This document shows, piece by piece, positions 42,281 to 51,217 of a stretch of DNA of 64,000 nt; position 1 is the first letter of the stretch, and the number at the start of each line of letters is the position of its first letter. The translations under genes were made by a program, and so were the position numbers. The stretch covers positions 496,001-560,000 of the forward strand of contig JACKCH010000012.1 of the NCBI GenBank assembly GCA_020634115.1. The letters run 5' to 3'. The DNA is from Anaerolineaceae bacterium. GTDB taxonomy: Bacteria; Chloroflexota; Anaerolineae; Aggregatilineales; Phototrophicaceae. Under the pieces are notes generated by a model. It was not told the origin of the DNA. It was given only the letters and a program-made list of their open reading frames with translations, and did no database searches.

Positions 42281-44719
42281 ATGCGGCGGTTTGGGCGCAT
42301 CGGTTTTATTTTCTTAGCGATTTACCTGGTTTTCATCGGCGGCAGCGCCTATTACACCTTACTCTTCCCGGTGCGGGTACTGCATCACATACTTCTGACG
42401 GTGCTGCTGGCCCTATGGCTGTTCGGGCGACTGCGGCGGGGACAATCGCTCCCGGTTACACCGCTCAACCTGCCCCTGCTAGCCGTTGTTGCGGTGTGGC
42501 TGGTCAGCGTGCTTGCCAGCGCCGATGTGCGTATGTCTTTTGAAAACCTATGGTTTCAACTGGTTCATGTCCTCATCTTCTTCGTGCTGGTGGATATGAT
42601 TCAGCATGGGCGACAGCGACTGTTGCTGGAAACCCAGTTCATGCTAGGCGCGGCAGTCATCTTTCTAAGCGGATTAGAGCTGGCCTCCTGGTATTTTGGG
42701 CTGGGTATCCTCCCCGGCACACAGCTTGGCTGGGCAAGTGTGGCCGGAGCGCCGCTGGTGCTGCCGCGCCTGTCCCTCGCAATGAATATCAGCACGCTGC
42801 TGGCCGGATACCTCGTACCCCTGATTATTCTGACCGGAGGTTGGGCACTCACCGTGCGCCGCCGGGACTATCAGGCAGTGCTGGGGATACTAGCCGGACT
42901 GCTCCTGATTATTTTGCTGCTGACGGGTTCGCGGGGCGGGATGATCGGCATTGTGGCGGGCACAGGCGCGTTTATCGCTTTACGACTGTCACAGTCCGGC
43001 AGGCTGACAGCACGCTTATCCGGGCGGGTGATTATCGGCACGGCGATGTTTGCCGGGGTTGTGTTGGTGGCCTTATTTCTTATCTGGTCGGTGAGCGACT
43101 CCGGCACCCGGGATTTCGGCGATGCCGGGCGGGTGGATATGTGGCGCAGCGCGATTGCGATGACGAGCGACCACCCTTTAACTGGCGTGGGTGCGACCCT
43201 GTTCGGGCGGGCTTTCCGTGACTATCGTGATCCGGCGCTGGTACAGGATAAGCTGGTTTCCGCCCATAACGTCTATTTGAACACTGCCGCCGAAAACGGC
43301 CTTCCAGGAATTCTGGTGAGTCTGTGGCTCGGCCTGACGTTTGTTGGGGCATGGTGGCATCTGCGGCAGGCCGCAGGCGGCGGTTACCAGCTTCGGCTGG
43401 ATACAACCTTTGCCGGGTTGGCGGGCATGGGCATTCACAGTTTGGTGGATGTATTCACCATCACGCCGATTGTCTTACTCATGCTGCTGCTGGTGGCGTA
43501 CAGTATCACCCGTCCCGGCAGCCGGTTAGACAACCCACCGCAAACCCCGCGCTGGATAACCGTTATGGCATTACTGGTCGTCCTCGGCTATGGTGTCTGG
43601 TTGATCCAGCTTGACCGCGCCCAAAGCGTCTACCAAAACAGCCTAAGCAATACGGAAACAGCCCTGACAGACGCAATTGAGGCAGCACAGCTTGACCCCG
43701 CCCTCAACCTGTATACACTCCAAATCGCCTATCTCACCGGGCAGGATGCCCTCACGAGTTCCAACCCAGATATTGAAACGGCCATCGCCGCCTATGAAAC
43801 CGCGCTGGAGCGCGAACCTACCTGGGATACGGGATGGATCAATCTAGCTGTACTGGCACTGCAACAGGGCAACGCGACTCATGCTTTAGAATACCTGGAT
43901 ACCGCCCGGCAGATCAACTATTTCAACACCGCCAACCTCTATTGGGCGGTGTTGGCGGAAACCAATCACGCTGCCCCGGACGACGAAATTATCGCTGCTT
44001 ACCAGAGCGCAATAACACGACGAGCCAACCGGTTTCTGCCGCTGGCCGATTTCTGGCGGGCGACTCCGCTGCGCCAGGCTGCGTTGGAGGCATACATTGC
44101 CGACGATCTCCCACTCGACCTGCAATACCGCGTTTTAAGCACCTTTGATGCCGAACGCGCCACTGCGCTTGTGTCGGCAGCCCCGCAAACAGCAGCGGAA
44201 TGGTGGGTGGCCGGGGAATACACCCTGACCGTCGAAAACGACCCGGCGGCTGCCATTCAGTATTTCTCCCAGGCGATTGCGCTGCGCCCGACTTATGGTG
44301 ACTATTATGTGTCCCGTGCCAGAGCAGAACTGCATACTGACCCGGCGTCCGCCTGGCAAGACCTGGATATTGCGACTTTGCTCACCACAGCCGATGAATA
44401 TCCCAATGCGGTACGGGCTGACCTGGCGAACATACCAGAAGATATATTCATGTACCGTGCGAACGCCCTGCCACCACGCCAGGTGCGCCAGGAATTCGCC
44501 GCGACGCTGTATGGACGGACGGCTCAGTTTGATGTGTATCCAGGAATGCGCCCGGTTGGGCCAGGCCGAGTCGCTATGCAGCCCTGGTATGCGGTTGCGG
44601 AGGAACGATTGGCGAGCGGAGACCGAGAAGGCGCGATCACCGCTTATCGGGCGATTCTGGATTACGCGCCCGACGAGCAGGAAGCGCGGGAGGCGTTGGC
44701 GGCGCTCACCGGCCCATGA
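42281..44719 (+). CDS. O-antigen ligase-like membrane protein with C-terminal TPR domain
   Basis: This 812-residue protein has about eleven membrane helices in its first 430 residues. The Wzy/WaaL core carries LTGSRGGMIGIVAG, GRVDMWRSAIAMTSDHPLTGVG and SAHNVYLNTAAENGLPGIL. After a last helix (about 428-445) a long outside region has TPR-like repeats (ETAIAAYETALEREPTWDTG, GWINLAVLALQQGNATHALE, PAAAIQYFSQAIALRPTYGD). The fusion is common among ligases of pilin or glycan pathways. ATG 42281 follows AAAGGG by 5 nt. It may polymerise or transfer a surface glycan. Confidence 0.85.
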   Translation: MRRFGRIGFIFLAIYLVFIGGSAYYTLLFPVRVLHHILLTVLLALWLFGRLRRGQSLPVTPLNLPLLAVVAVWLVSVLASADVRMSFENLWFQLVHVLIFFVLVDMIQHGRQRLLLETQFMLGAAVIFLSGLELASWYFGLGILPGTQLGWASVAGAPLVLPRLSLAMNISTLLAGYLVPLIILTGGWALTVRRRDYQAVLGILAGLLLIILLLTGSRGGMIGIVAGTGAFIALRLSQSGRLTARLSGRVIIGTAMFAGVVLVALFLIWSVSDSGTRDFGDAGRVDMWRSAIAMTSDHPLTGVGATLFGRAFRDYRDPALVQDKLVSAHNVYLNTAAENGLPGILVSLWLGLTFVGAWWHLRQAAGGGYQLRLDTTFAGLAGMGIHSLVDVFTITPIVLLMLLLVAYSITRPGSRLDNPPQTPRWITVMALLVVLGYGVWLIQLDRAQSVYQNSLSNTETALTDAIEAAQLDPALNLYTLQIAYLTGQDALTSSNPDIETAIAAYETALEREPTWDTGWINLAVLALQQGNATHALEYLDTARQINYFNTANLYWAVLAETNHAAPDDEIIAAYQSAITRRANRFLPLADFWRATPLRQAALEAYIADDLPLDLQYRVLSTFDAERATALVSAAPQTAAEWWVAGEYTLTVENDPAAAIQYFSQAIALRPTYGDYYVSRARAELHTDPASAWQDLDIATLLTTADEYPNAVRADLANIPEDIFMYRANALPPRQVRQEFAATLYGRTAQFDVYPGMRPVGPGRVAMQPWYAVAEERLASGDREGAITAYRAILDYAPDEQEAREALAALTGP

Positions 44720-44747
44720 TTATTGCACCCGGCGTAAAATCTGTTCT

Positions 44748-44775
44748 TGCTCTGCGAATCAAATTCTGCTACTAT
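44748..44775 (+). promoter_or_regulatory. candidate tRNA promoter
   Basis: TTGCTC (44748-44753), a 16-nt spacer and TACTAT (44770-44775) lie 12 nt before the tRNA 5' end. Both hexamers are only partial matches, so the call is tentative. Confidence 0.35.
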
Positions 44776-44786
44776 ATCAGGTAGAT

Positions 44787-44858
44787 GTCCCCGTAGCTCA
44801 GTGGATAGAGTGCAGCCCTCCGGAGGCTGAAGCACAGGTTCGAGTCCTGTCGGGGACG
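44787..44858 (+). tRNA. tRNA-Arg (anticodon CCG)
   Basis: A full cloverleaf folds by hand. The acceptor GTCCCCG (44787-44793) pairs with CGGGGAC (44851-44857), discriminator G. The D stem is GCTC/GAGT. The anticodon stem CAGCC/GGCTG holds loop CTCCGGA with anticodon CCG at 44820-44822. The T stem ACAGG/CCTGT has loop TTCGAGT. It reads codon CGG as arginine. CCA is not encoded and must be added enzymatically. A terminator follows at once. Confidence 0.95.
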
Positions 44859-44873
44859 CCTTGCTCTGATTTC

Positions 44874-44899
44874 AAAACCAGTCGATAAGCTGGTTTTTT
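44874..44899 (+). terminator. intrinsic terminator of tRNA-Arg
   Basis: AAAACCAG (44874-44881) and CTGGTTTT (44890-44897) form an 8-bp stem with an 8-nt loop, ending in a six-T run (44894-44899). It lies 15 nt after the tRNA. Confidence 0.85.
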
Positions 44900-45032
44900 G
44901 TTTCCCTGTTTCCTTATCCAACCCCAACATTCTGTCGCCTCCCCCAGAAGAAGGGGATTGACGGCGTTTGTATTTAGTCATATTGTCGAATTACACGCTT
45001 TATCATCGTCACTATCAAAGTGGGGGTGGAAG

Positions 45033-45809
45033 ATGTTCGCCATAAAAAATATCCGACTGTGGGTTGTTACGATTGCTGCCCTATTTTTTACTATCGTCTC
45101 CGTTCGGGCTGAAGCTGGTCTTATCTTCTCCGGTTGGTTTTCCGGCAGTTCGATAAGTTACTATGTACCCATTGAAGAAGGGGCACAAGTCGTAGGCATT
45201 TTGACCTGTGATCTAACAGGCGGAAGTCGCCCTCTTGACCCTATCCTATATGTTTACTCTCCTGGGGGGTCTTTAATAGCCACCAATGATGACGGTTATA
45301 CTCAGGTGGCGTGTGATGCCTTCTACAGTTCAATCGTTCACTTTACTGCTGCTGCGGATGGGGATTATAGATTTGTCGCTTCCAGCCTGTCCGGGAACAA
45401 CGGACCTTATACGTTACACATTTTTGGTACAGACTTGGCAGGGCAAACTGCTTCCAATGTACTTGATGGCCGATTAAACAACGACCCTGTGTTAGATGTT
45501 GCCGCACCAGTGGCGATCTACCAAAATGGCGGCACTTACACCATTTATGCTGTGAACCCGGATACAAGTGAAGGCGTGTTAGCACTACGAGTCACATCCC
45601 GCCAGTATCTTGCCGCAGTAATGGTGGCCGAAGAATCCGGAGTCGGAAATTACCTGATAAAATCCGCTACGAACCCCTTTACAGGGCAATTAATCGCGGT
45701 CTACTTACTGGAAGATGGAACTTTACAATTGAACACAGCCTATGCGGATGGTAAATTCTATAGTATCAGCTGGACTCAATCCGGTGAACTTTATCATCTT
45801 ACGGGATAG
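45033..45809 (+). CDS. secreted protein with PPC-like beta domain
   Basis: This 258-residue protein has a signal peptide (about 1-27, ending VRAEAG). A first domain (about 35-135) resembles the bacterial pre-peptidase C-terminal fold: YYVPIEEGAQVVGILTCDL, DPILYVYSPGGSLIATNDDG and GDYRFVASSLSGNNGPYTLH. The second half is unclassified. Such domains are usually parts of secreted hydrolases, but no enzyme domain is present. By eye its base composition is more AT-rich than its neighbours, which could mean recent arrival. It starts at ATG 45033; the open frame reaches into the tRNA terminator and that part was rejected. Confidence 0.75.
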   Translation: MFAIKNIRLWVVTIAALFFTIVSVRAEAGLIFSGWFSGSSISYYVPIEEGAQVVGILTCDLTGGSRPLDPILYVYSPGGSLIATNDDGYTQVACDAFYSSIVHFTAAADGDYRFVASSLSGNNGPYTLHIFGTDLAGQTASNVLDGRLNNDPVLDVAAPVAIYQNGGTYTIYAVNPDTSEGVLALRVTSRQYLAAVMVAEESGVGNYLIKSATNPFTGQLIAVYLLEDGTLQLNTAYADGKFYSISWTQSGELYHLTG

Positions 45810-45843
45810 TTACTAGTTCCGCCAAAATCCGAACGGTTAAACA

Positions 45844-46551
45844 ATGCCCAATTTCCAGTACACTCCGCCGATCACTGCCACCTTCCCTACCGTAATCGGT
45901 GGAGTATTCATAGGCAGTGTCAAAAACGCTCCATCCTCTGACCTGCTGCTGAAGATCTATCAACATGAGCAGCAGGAGATCAAACAAGCAATCGGAGATA
46001 CACCCCTAAGCGATCTTCCCTCGCTCAATGCCTGGCGCAGCGCCTTTCGCGCGTTCAATGTAGACCCGACCAAATATCGCTCCGCATCGGAAGCACTCCT
46101 GCGCCGGTTGACCAAGAAAGGAGATATTCCTTCCGTCAACACGTTGGTGGATATCGGGAACCTCGTTAGCATCCGCTATGGGCTGCCCGTTGCGATCTTT
46201 GATGTCGGCACGCTGGTCGGAGATACCCTCTCGGTACAGTTTGCCAGTGGGGAGGAAGAGTTCTGGCCGTTAGGGGTGGATGAATACGAGCATCCAGCAC
46301 CAGGCGAAGTGATTTTTGCCGACGCGGCGCGTAATGTCTATGCTCGGCGCTGGTGTTGGCGACAGTCGCGGGATAGCGCTGCCCATGCTGAGACGACTCA
46401 GGTAATTGTTACAGTAGAAGCACACCATACAGACGCCCTGAAGACGATTGAATCGGCAGTGAAGGATTTAGAGCAGTTTCTGAGAGAACATGCCGCATTT
46501 CGTGGCAAAGCAGGGGTTATATCGGCAGAACAGCCCATTTTTTCAGCTTAA
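45844..46551 (+). CDS. B3/4 domain protein (PheRS beta B3/4-like)
   Basis: The 235-residue product matches the stand-alone B3/4 tRNA-binding-domain family (COG3382). Signatures are LNAWRSAFRAFNVDPTKYRSASEALLRRL and PSVNTLVDIGNLVSIRYGLPV. In PheRS beta this domain edits mis-acylated tRNA; free-standing versions may edit amino acids or act elsewhere, which is not settled. It starts 34 nt after the PPC-like gene and ends 11 nt before the beta-helix gene. Confidence 0.88.
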   Translation: MPNFQYTPPITATFPTVIGGVFIGSVKNAPSSDLLLKIYQHEQQEIKQAIGDTPLSDLPSLNAWRSAFRAFNVDPTKYRSASEALLRRLTKKGDIPSVNTLVDIGNLVSIRYGLPVAIFDVGTLVGDTLSVQFASGEEEFWPLGVDEYEHPAPGEVIFADAARNVYARRWCWRQSRDSAAHAETTQVIVTVEAHHTDALKTIESAVKDLEQFLREHAAFRGKAGVISAEQPIFSA

Positions 46552-46562
46552 GAGGAGTATCC

Positions 46563-49100
46563 ATGCAAAGAATGATATGGTTGATCGTGATGGTGGTCAT
46601 ACTTGTGCCAGGAAGCCTCATCCAGGCACAGGTCACACCGGCTGAAGCGGACAGCGAAGCCTTTTTATCTGCCAATTTTAATGTGCAGGATACTTACAAT
46701 CGGGTGCTGTGCGTCGCGCAGGATGGGACATGTCCGGCAGAAATCACTACCGTTGTACCCTGCCTGGTTTCCGCCTGCACCCATCCTGAACAAACTTATA
46801 GCATCAGCCAGACCTTTGACACGATACAATCCGCGTCGAATGCCGCCCAACCCGGCGATCTGGTCATCATTATGCCAGGACGCTATGGCGGCGTGTCGGT
46901 TGAACTCACAGGCGGCCAGGATGGCGCGTATATTCATTTTCTGGGCTGGGGCGAACCCGGCACCATCATAATAGACCGATCCGCCGACCCCAGTCTGAGT
47001 TGGCTGCGGCATCATTTTTATTTCATCGCGGCGCATCACTATATTATTCAGAATCTGGAATTCGAGAACGCCACAGATGGTGCCGGGATTTTCTTTTCGG
47101 GCTATTTCAGTGAAACCGGGCAGTTCTCGCATCATGTGATTGTCATGGACGTTTACAGTCATGATAACGGTAGTTGGGGGCTGCACACCACTTCGACCAA
47201 TTATGTAGTGGTTCAGGATTCGATTTTCACCAATTCACGGGAGGAACATGGCGCCTACCTTTCCGGTTCTGGTGACAACATGCTGATTCGACGCAACGTG
47301 TTCCAGGGCAATAACGCTTCTGGCTTGCAGATCAATGCCGATCCCTACACAGCCACCGAGGAGTTATTCTACTGGCTGGGTAACAGCACCGACGATACCT
47401 GTGGTTGGGCTGAAGATGACCTCGAATCAGTGACGTGGCATGAAGTCAAGGACTGCTACGATAGCCAGGGGTTGCCAGACCTGGGTGAGTTTATTGAAGA
47501 TGGTGTGGGCGAGCATATCATCATTGAGCAGAATGTGATAACGGCCAATGGTGCAGCCGGTGGCGCGGGAATCAATCTGGCATCGGTGCGCAATAGCACG
47601 GTGCGGAATAATCTGATCTACGGCAATTTCGCGGCGGGGATCGCCTGTTGGGATGACAGCTATGCGGAAAGTAAAGGGCTGGGATCATCGCAGTTTGGCT
47701 GCCAGAATGTACGGATTCTGGCGAACACCATCGTTGATGAAACCGGCAATCGGGGCGCACTCATCATCACCCATGATGCCCGTGATATACTGGTCTATAA
47801 CAATATCATCGTGCGTGACCGCCCTGACGCCTACGAAATTTCAGTAAATTCCGGCTCCGGGCTAAGGTCGGGCACGAACGCCTATTTCGCCCAATATGTG
47901 GAAGAATCACCGGGTTTCGGCGGTGAGGAAGCCTCGTTTACGGGTTTCAGTGTCAGCGAGGGATTGGCACAGTTTGTTCATGCCGGGTTTACCCCCTGGA
48001 TACTGGAAGGCGGCGTTTTCCCAATCGTGAATCCAGATCGTCCCGACTATCACCTGCTTCCCGATTCCACGCTGGCAACGAATGGTAATCCCCAGTTCGC
48101 TTCGGCGCTGGACGCCTTGGCATCTCCCCGAACCGGATATGAAATTGGCGCACTGGTTGTCGGCGTTGGCACCGCTGTCCAGCAAACCGAGGCGGCAACC
48201 GAAACCCCACCTGCGAGCGACATGGCTCAGGGATTTATCACTTATACACTCGACGGACAGCTTTATCGGATGGAAGTCGGCGAAGCACCCCAGAACCTCA
48301 GCGCGATGATGGACACGCTTTCACCAGGAACAGATGCCTGGGTGACAATTTCACCAGATGGACAATGGCTACTGATCGAAACTGAACGCTTCGATTCCCA
48401 ATGCAGCGGTTGGGCCTGCCTGGCGCTGGCCTCAGCGGACATATCCGCGCCGGGTATCATCTATGTGAATGATTCACCGCTGCACACCGAGGGCGGTGGC
48501 GCGGTGGCATCTGGCGGCAATCTGGTCGTGTATGTCCAAGACGATGGGCCACACACATTGGATATTTTCGCGGTGACACGTTCCGATGCGGGCTGGAACG
48601 CGCCTGTTTTGCTGACAGGCGACTCGCCTTATGCCTGGAATACGACGCCCACGTTGTCTGCCGATGGCAGTCGTCTGCTGTTTGATTGCGAACAGGAAGC
48701 GTTCAGTGACACCAGCATCTGTGAGGTGAACACGGATGGCAGCGGTTTTCGAGTTGTGCTGACACCGGGTAATGCCCCGGCTGGATATACCCCCGGCGGC
48801 AGATTGCACCATGCGGATTATGCCCCGGACGGCAGTATCGTCTTTGAGGGCGAGTGGGCAGGGGAGCAGATTTGGCGACTGCCGGTGGGCGCGGCAGAAC
48901 CCGTTCTGGTTGGGGCGGCCTTCAACAACGATAATTCTCCCTGTGTGCTGCCTGATGGTCGGATTGTGTCGCTATGGCTGGATCGTCCCGGCGGGCAAGG
49001 TTTCCACGAACTCAAGATCATGAACGCGGATGGTTCAGGGGATCAAATGCTGCTACTGGATGCGGACATCGCCGATATTGGCACCGGCTGCGGCGGGTAA
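46563..49100 (+). CDS. secreted right-handed beta-helix plus beta-propeller protein
   Basis: The 845-residue protein has a signal peptide (about 1-22, ending IQAQ). A parallel beta-helix at about 80-430 shows PbH1-type turns such as YIIQNLEFENATDGAGIFF, NYVVVQDSIFTNSREEHGAY and NSTVRNNLIYGNFAAGI, as in polysaccharide lyases and Nos-like repeats. A TolB/WD40-like propeller follows from about 560 (WVTISPDGQWLLIE, TPTLSADGSRLLFD). The combination suggests a secreted glycan-binding or glycan-cutting protein. Catalytic residues could not be assigned. AAGAGGAG is 6 nt before ATG 46563. Confidence 0.85.
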   Translation: MQRMIWLIVMVVILVPGSLIQAQVTPAEADSEAFLSANFNVQDTYNRVLCVAQDGTCPAEITTVVPCLVSACTHPEQTYSISQTFDTIQSASNAAQPGDLVIIMPGRYGGVSVELTGGQDGAYIHFLGWGEPGTIIIDRSADPSLSWLRHHFYFIAAHHYIIQNLEFENATDGAGIFFSGYFSETGQFSHHVIVMDVYSHDNGSWGLHTTSTNYVVVQDSIFTNSREEHGAYLSGSGDNMLIRRNVFQGNNASGLQINADPYTATEELFYWLGNSTDDTCGWAEDDLESVTWHEVKDCYDSQGLPDLGEFIEDGVGEHIIIEQNVITANGAAGGAGINLASVRNSTVRNNLIYGNFAAGIACWDDSYAESKGLGSSQFGCQNVRILANTIVDETGNRGALIITHDARDILVYNNIIVRDRPDAYEISVNSGSGLRSGTNAYFAQYVEESPGFGGEEASFTGFSVSEGLAQFVHAGFTPWILEGGVFPIVNPDRPDYHLLPDSTLATNGNPQFASALDALASPRTGYEIGALVVGVGTAVQQTEAATETPPASDMAQGFITYTLDGQLYRMEVGEAPQNLSAMMDTLSPGTDAWVTISPDGQWLLIETERFDSQCSGWACLALASADISAPGIIYVNDSPLHTEGGGAVASGGNLVVYVQDDGPHTLDIFAVTRSDAGWNAPVLLTGDSPYAWNTTPTLSADGSRLLFDCEQEAFSDTSICEVNTDGSGFRVVLTPGNAPAGYTPGGRLHHADYAPDGSIVFEGEWAGEQIWRLPVGAAEPVLVGAAFNNDNSPCVLPDGRIVSLWLDRPGGQGFHELKIMNADGSGDQMLLLDADIADIGTGCGG

Positions 49101-49250
49101 AGGCGGCCATCTGGCGGGGATACCCTATCCGTGCAACCAGCGGAGAAGCACGACTCTGGTCGTCAGGAGTGGACGAATAGGGGTATCCTTCCGCCGGTTT
49201 GGCCGCACTTCAATTTTGTTGATGGCAGCTTCTACTAAACCTGACAATTG

Positions 49251-49259
49251 TGCTATGAT
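49251..49259 (+). promoter_or_regulatory. extended -10 promoter of the glycosidase gene
   Basis: TGC-TATGAT (49251-49259) is an extended -10 element. Transcription would start near 49266, which is the A of the second in-frame ATG. No -35 box is evident, as usual for extended -10 promoters. Confidence 0.45.
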
Positions 49260-49265
49260 CGTCAC

Positions 49266-50438
49266 ATGATCGCCATTCTACTGCCCCTTCTGAAAACCCT
49301 CATTTCCCCCTGGCGTTGGTACCTGCGGTTAGGTCTGGCATGGATTATCCTCACGGCGCTCACCCCGCCCCCGCCCCGCGCCGTGCTGGAAGCGCAGCAA
49401 ACAGTCGAAACGACCAAACCCCAGGTCTGCGTCCACACCCGCCTGATTGATGAAGTTTTTGAATGGAAGATTCAACGCTCCCTGCAAATGGTGCGCGAGA
49501 TGGGCGCGGATACGATTGTCGAGTTCTTCCCCTGGGCGTATGCCGAACCCCAGGATGGCGTCTACAGTTGGGAGTCGTTTGACCGCATTGTGCGCCACGC
49601 CCGTAATCAGGGGCTGCACATCATCGCCCGCATGGGACTCGTGCCGTATTGGGCGCGGGACGATATTGAGGCCCAAAGCACAACTCTGAATTATCTCCCA
49701 GATGAGTCGTTTGGTGATTTCGCGGATTTTGTGGCGGTGTTCGCCGCCCGTTACGCCGGGGTCATTGACGACATCATCATCTGGAATGAGCCAAATCTCT
49801 CGTTTGAATGGGGGTATCGTCCAGTAGACCCGGCAGGCTATGTACGCCTGCTACAGGCGGTCTATGCTCCGGCTCACGCCGCAAATCCCAATGTGGTGAT
49901 TCTGGCCGCCCCGTTAGCCCCCACGTTAGAGCCGCCCGGCAGCCCGAATGGACTGGACGACTTGCTCTATCTGCAAGCGATCTATGAAGCCGGCGCGGCG
50001 GACTATTTTGACGCACTGGCCGCCCACACTTACGGTTTCACCGAACCACCGGAAGCCGAGCCAGGTGAGACGGTGTTGAACTTCCGGCGGGTGGAACTGC
50101 TGCGCGACATCATGGTCAAGTATGGTGACGGGGATAAGCCGGTATTCATTACAGAAAGCGGCTGGAACGACAATCCCCGGTGGACAAAAGCCGTCCGCCC
50201 CTCAGACCGCGCCGCCTATACTGTGAATAGCTACCGCTGGGCGGAGGAAAACTGGCCCTGGACGGAGAAGCTCTGCACCTGGGTGCTGCGTTACCCGGCC
50301 AATACCGGCACGTATCCCGACAATTTCACACTGATTACACCGGAGTTTGAACCTAAACCCGTCTACAACGCCCTGCAGGACTATGCACGCGGATGGGCAA
50401 GGAGTGATGCGCTGTGGCTGCCAGCCCCTGGCGAGTAG
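49266..50438 (+). CDS. clan A glycoside hydrolase (TIM barrel, GH39/GH5-like)
   Basis: This 390-residue protein has an N-terminal membrane segment (about 20-33) and an outside (beta/alpha)8 barrel. Catalytic residues are visible: acid/base Glu175 in IIWNEPNLSFEWG and nucleophile Glu297 in VFITESGWNDNP, the arrangement of retaining clan GH-A enzymes. VEFFPWAYAEPQDGVYSWE is the early strand of GH39-like proteins in Chloroflexota. The substrate is not known. ATG 49266 fits the promoter; ATG 49248 is in the -10 region. The gene overlaps the solute-binding protein gene by 25 nt. Confidence 0.87.
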   Translation: MIAILLPLLKTLISPWRWYLRLGLAWIILTALTPPPPRAVLEAQQTVETTKPQVCVHTRLIDEVFEWKIQRSLQMVREMGADTIVEFFPWAYAEPQDGVYSWESFDRIVRHARNQGLHIIARMGLVPYWARDDIEAQSTTLNYLPDESFGDFADFVAVFAARYAGVIDDIIIWNEPNLSFEWGYRPVDPAGYVRLLQAVYAPAHAANPNVVILAAPLAPTLEPPGSPNGLDDLLYLQAIYEAGAADYFDALAAHTYGFTEPPEAEPGETVLNFRRVELLRDIMVKYGDGDKPVFITESGWNDNPRWTKAVRPSDRAAYTVNSYRWAEENWPWTEKLCTWVLRYPANTGTYPDNFTLITPEFEPKPVYNALQDYARGWARSDALWLPAPGE

Positions 50439-51217
50439 TCGGCGTCTCGTTGGCGACTGCGCTGACGGTCTGGGTATGGGCGCTGGCGGGCGTGTTGTTT
50501 ACACTGCGCTGGAACGCGATTGAGCGCCCCGGCCCGCCGCTGAAAGAAGTGTTCCCCTATGGTGAACTGCGAATCGGCGTGGATGCCAGCTACCCCCCGT
50601 TTGCCGTCGCCACTGCGGACGATCTATTCGGCCTCGACATTGATCTGGGGAAAGCTCTAGCCGAGAACATCGGGATTCCGGTACGATTCGTTAATATGGG
50701 GTTTGATGGGCTTTACGACTCGCTGCGGGCGGACCAGGTGGATATCGTCATTTCGGCGTTGCGGGTTGATCCGGGGCGGCTGGGCGACGTGCGCTATACC
50801 ACATCCTACTTTAATGCCGGGTTGGTGCTGGTCAGCAGCAATCCCGCGATTCAAACGATGGAAGACCTTCCAGGATATGCGCTGGCTTATGAATTTGGCT
50901 CAGATGCCGATATTCAGGCCAAACACTGGCTGCGCCGGGTGCAGCCTTTCGCCACCCGCCCCTATGAGACACCGGCCTACGCGCTGGATGCCGTCCGACT
51001 GGGAGAAGCCGACGCCGCGTTGACGGATGCCGTTAGCGCCCTACTCTACTTACGCCAGTATCCTGAGTGGAACGCACACTACACCGCAGTCACGGATGAA
51101 TGGTATGCCATCGCCAGCCGGATTGACAAATGGACACTATGGGCAACGGTCGAAGGTGGGCTGCAAACGTTGATTCAGGATGGCACGCTGGAAGCCCTCA
51201 TTCGCCGCTGGCTGTAG
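50414..51217 (+). CDS. membrane-tethered family 3 solute-binding protein
   Basis: The 267-residue product has an N-terminal membrane anchor (about 9-29) and a type II periplasmic-binding domain. The latter reads YGELRIGVDASYPPFAVATADDLFGLDIDLGKALAE, then VDIVISALRVDPGRLGDVRYTTSYF, like amino-acid receptors (SBP_bac_3). No permease or ATPase gene is near. GTG 50414 follows GGAG by 9 nt and lies inside the glycosidase gene, so translation is coupled. Pairing a receptor with a glycosidase is unusual; it may sense the hydrolysis product or be a pseudo-enzyme like a lytic transglycosylase receptor half. Confidence 0.87.
   Translation: MAASPWRVVGVSLATALTVWVWALAGVLFTLRWNAIERPGPPLKEVFPYGELRIGVDASYPPFAVATADDLFGLDIDLGKALAENIGIPVRFVNMGFDGLYDSLRADQVDIVISALRVDPGRLGDVRYTTSYFNAGLVLVSSNPAIQTMEDLPGYALAYEFGSDADIQAKHWLRRVQPFATRPYETPAYALDAVRLGEADAALTDAVSALLYLRQYPEWNAHYTAVTDEWYAIASRIDKWTLWATVEGGLQTLIQDGTLEALIRRWL

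Noticed and set aside
44898..45032. N-terminal extension of the PPC-like protein into the tRNA terminator
   Set aside because: The extension overlaps the terminator hairpin and has no signal peptide, which begins cleanly at ATG 45033.
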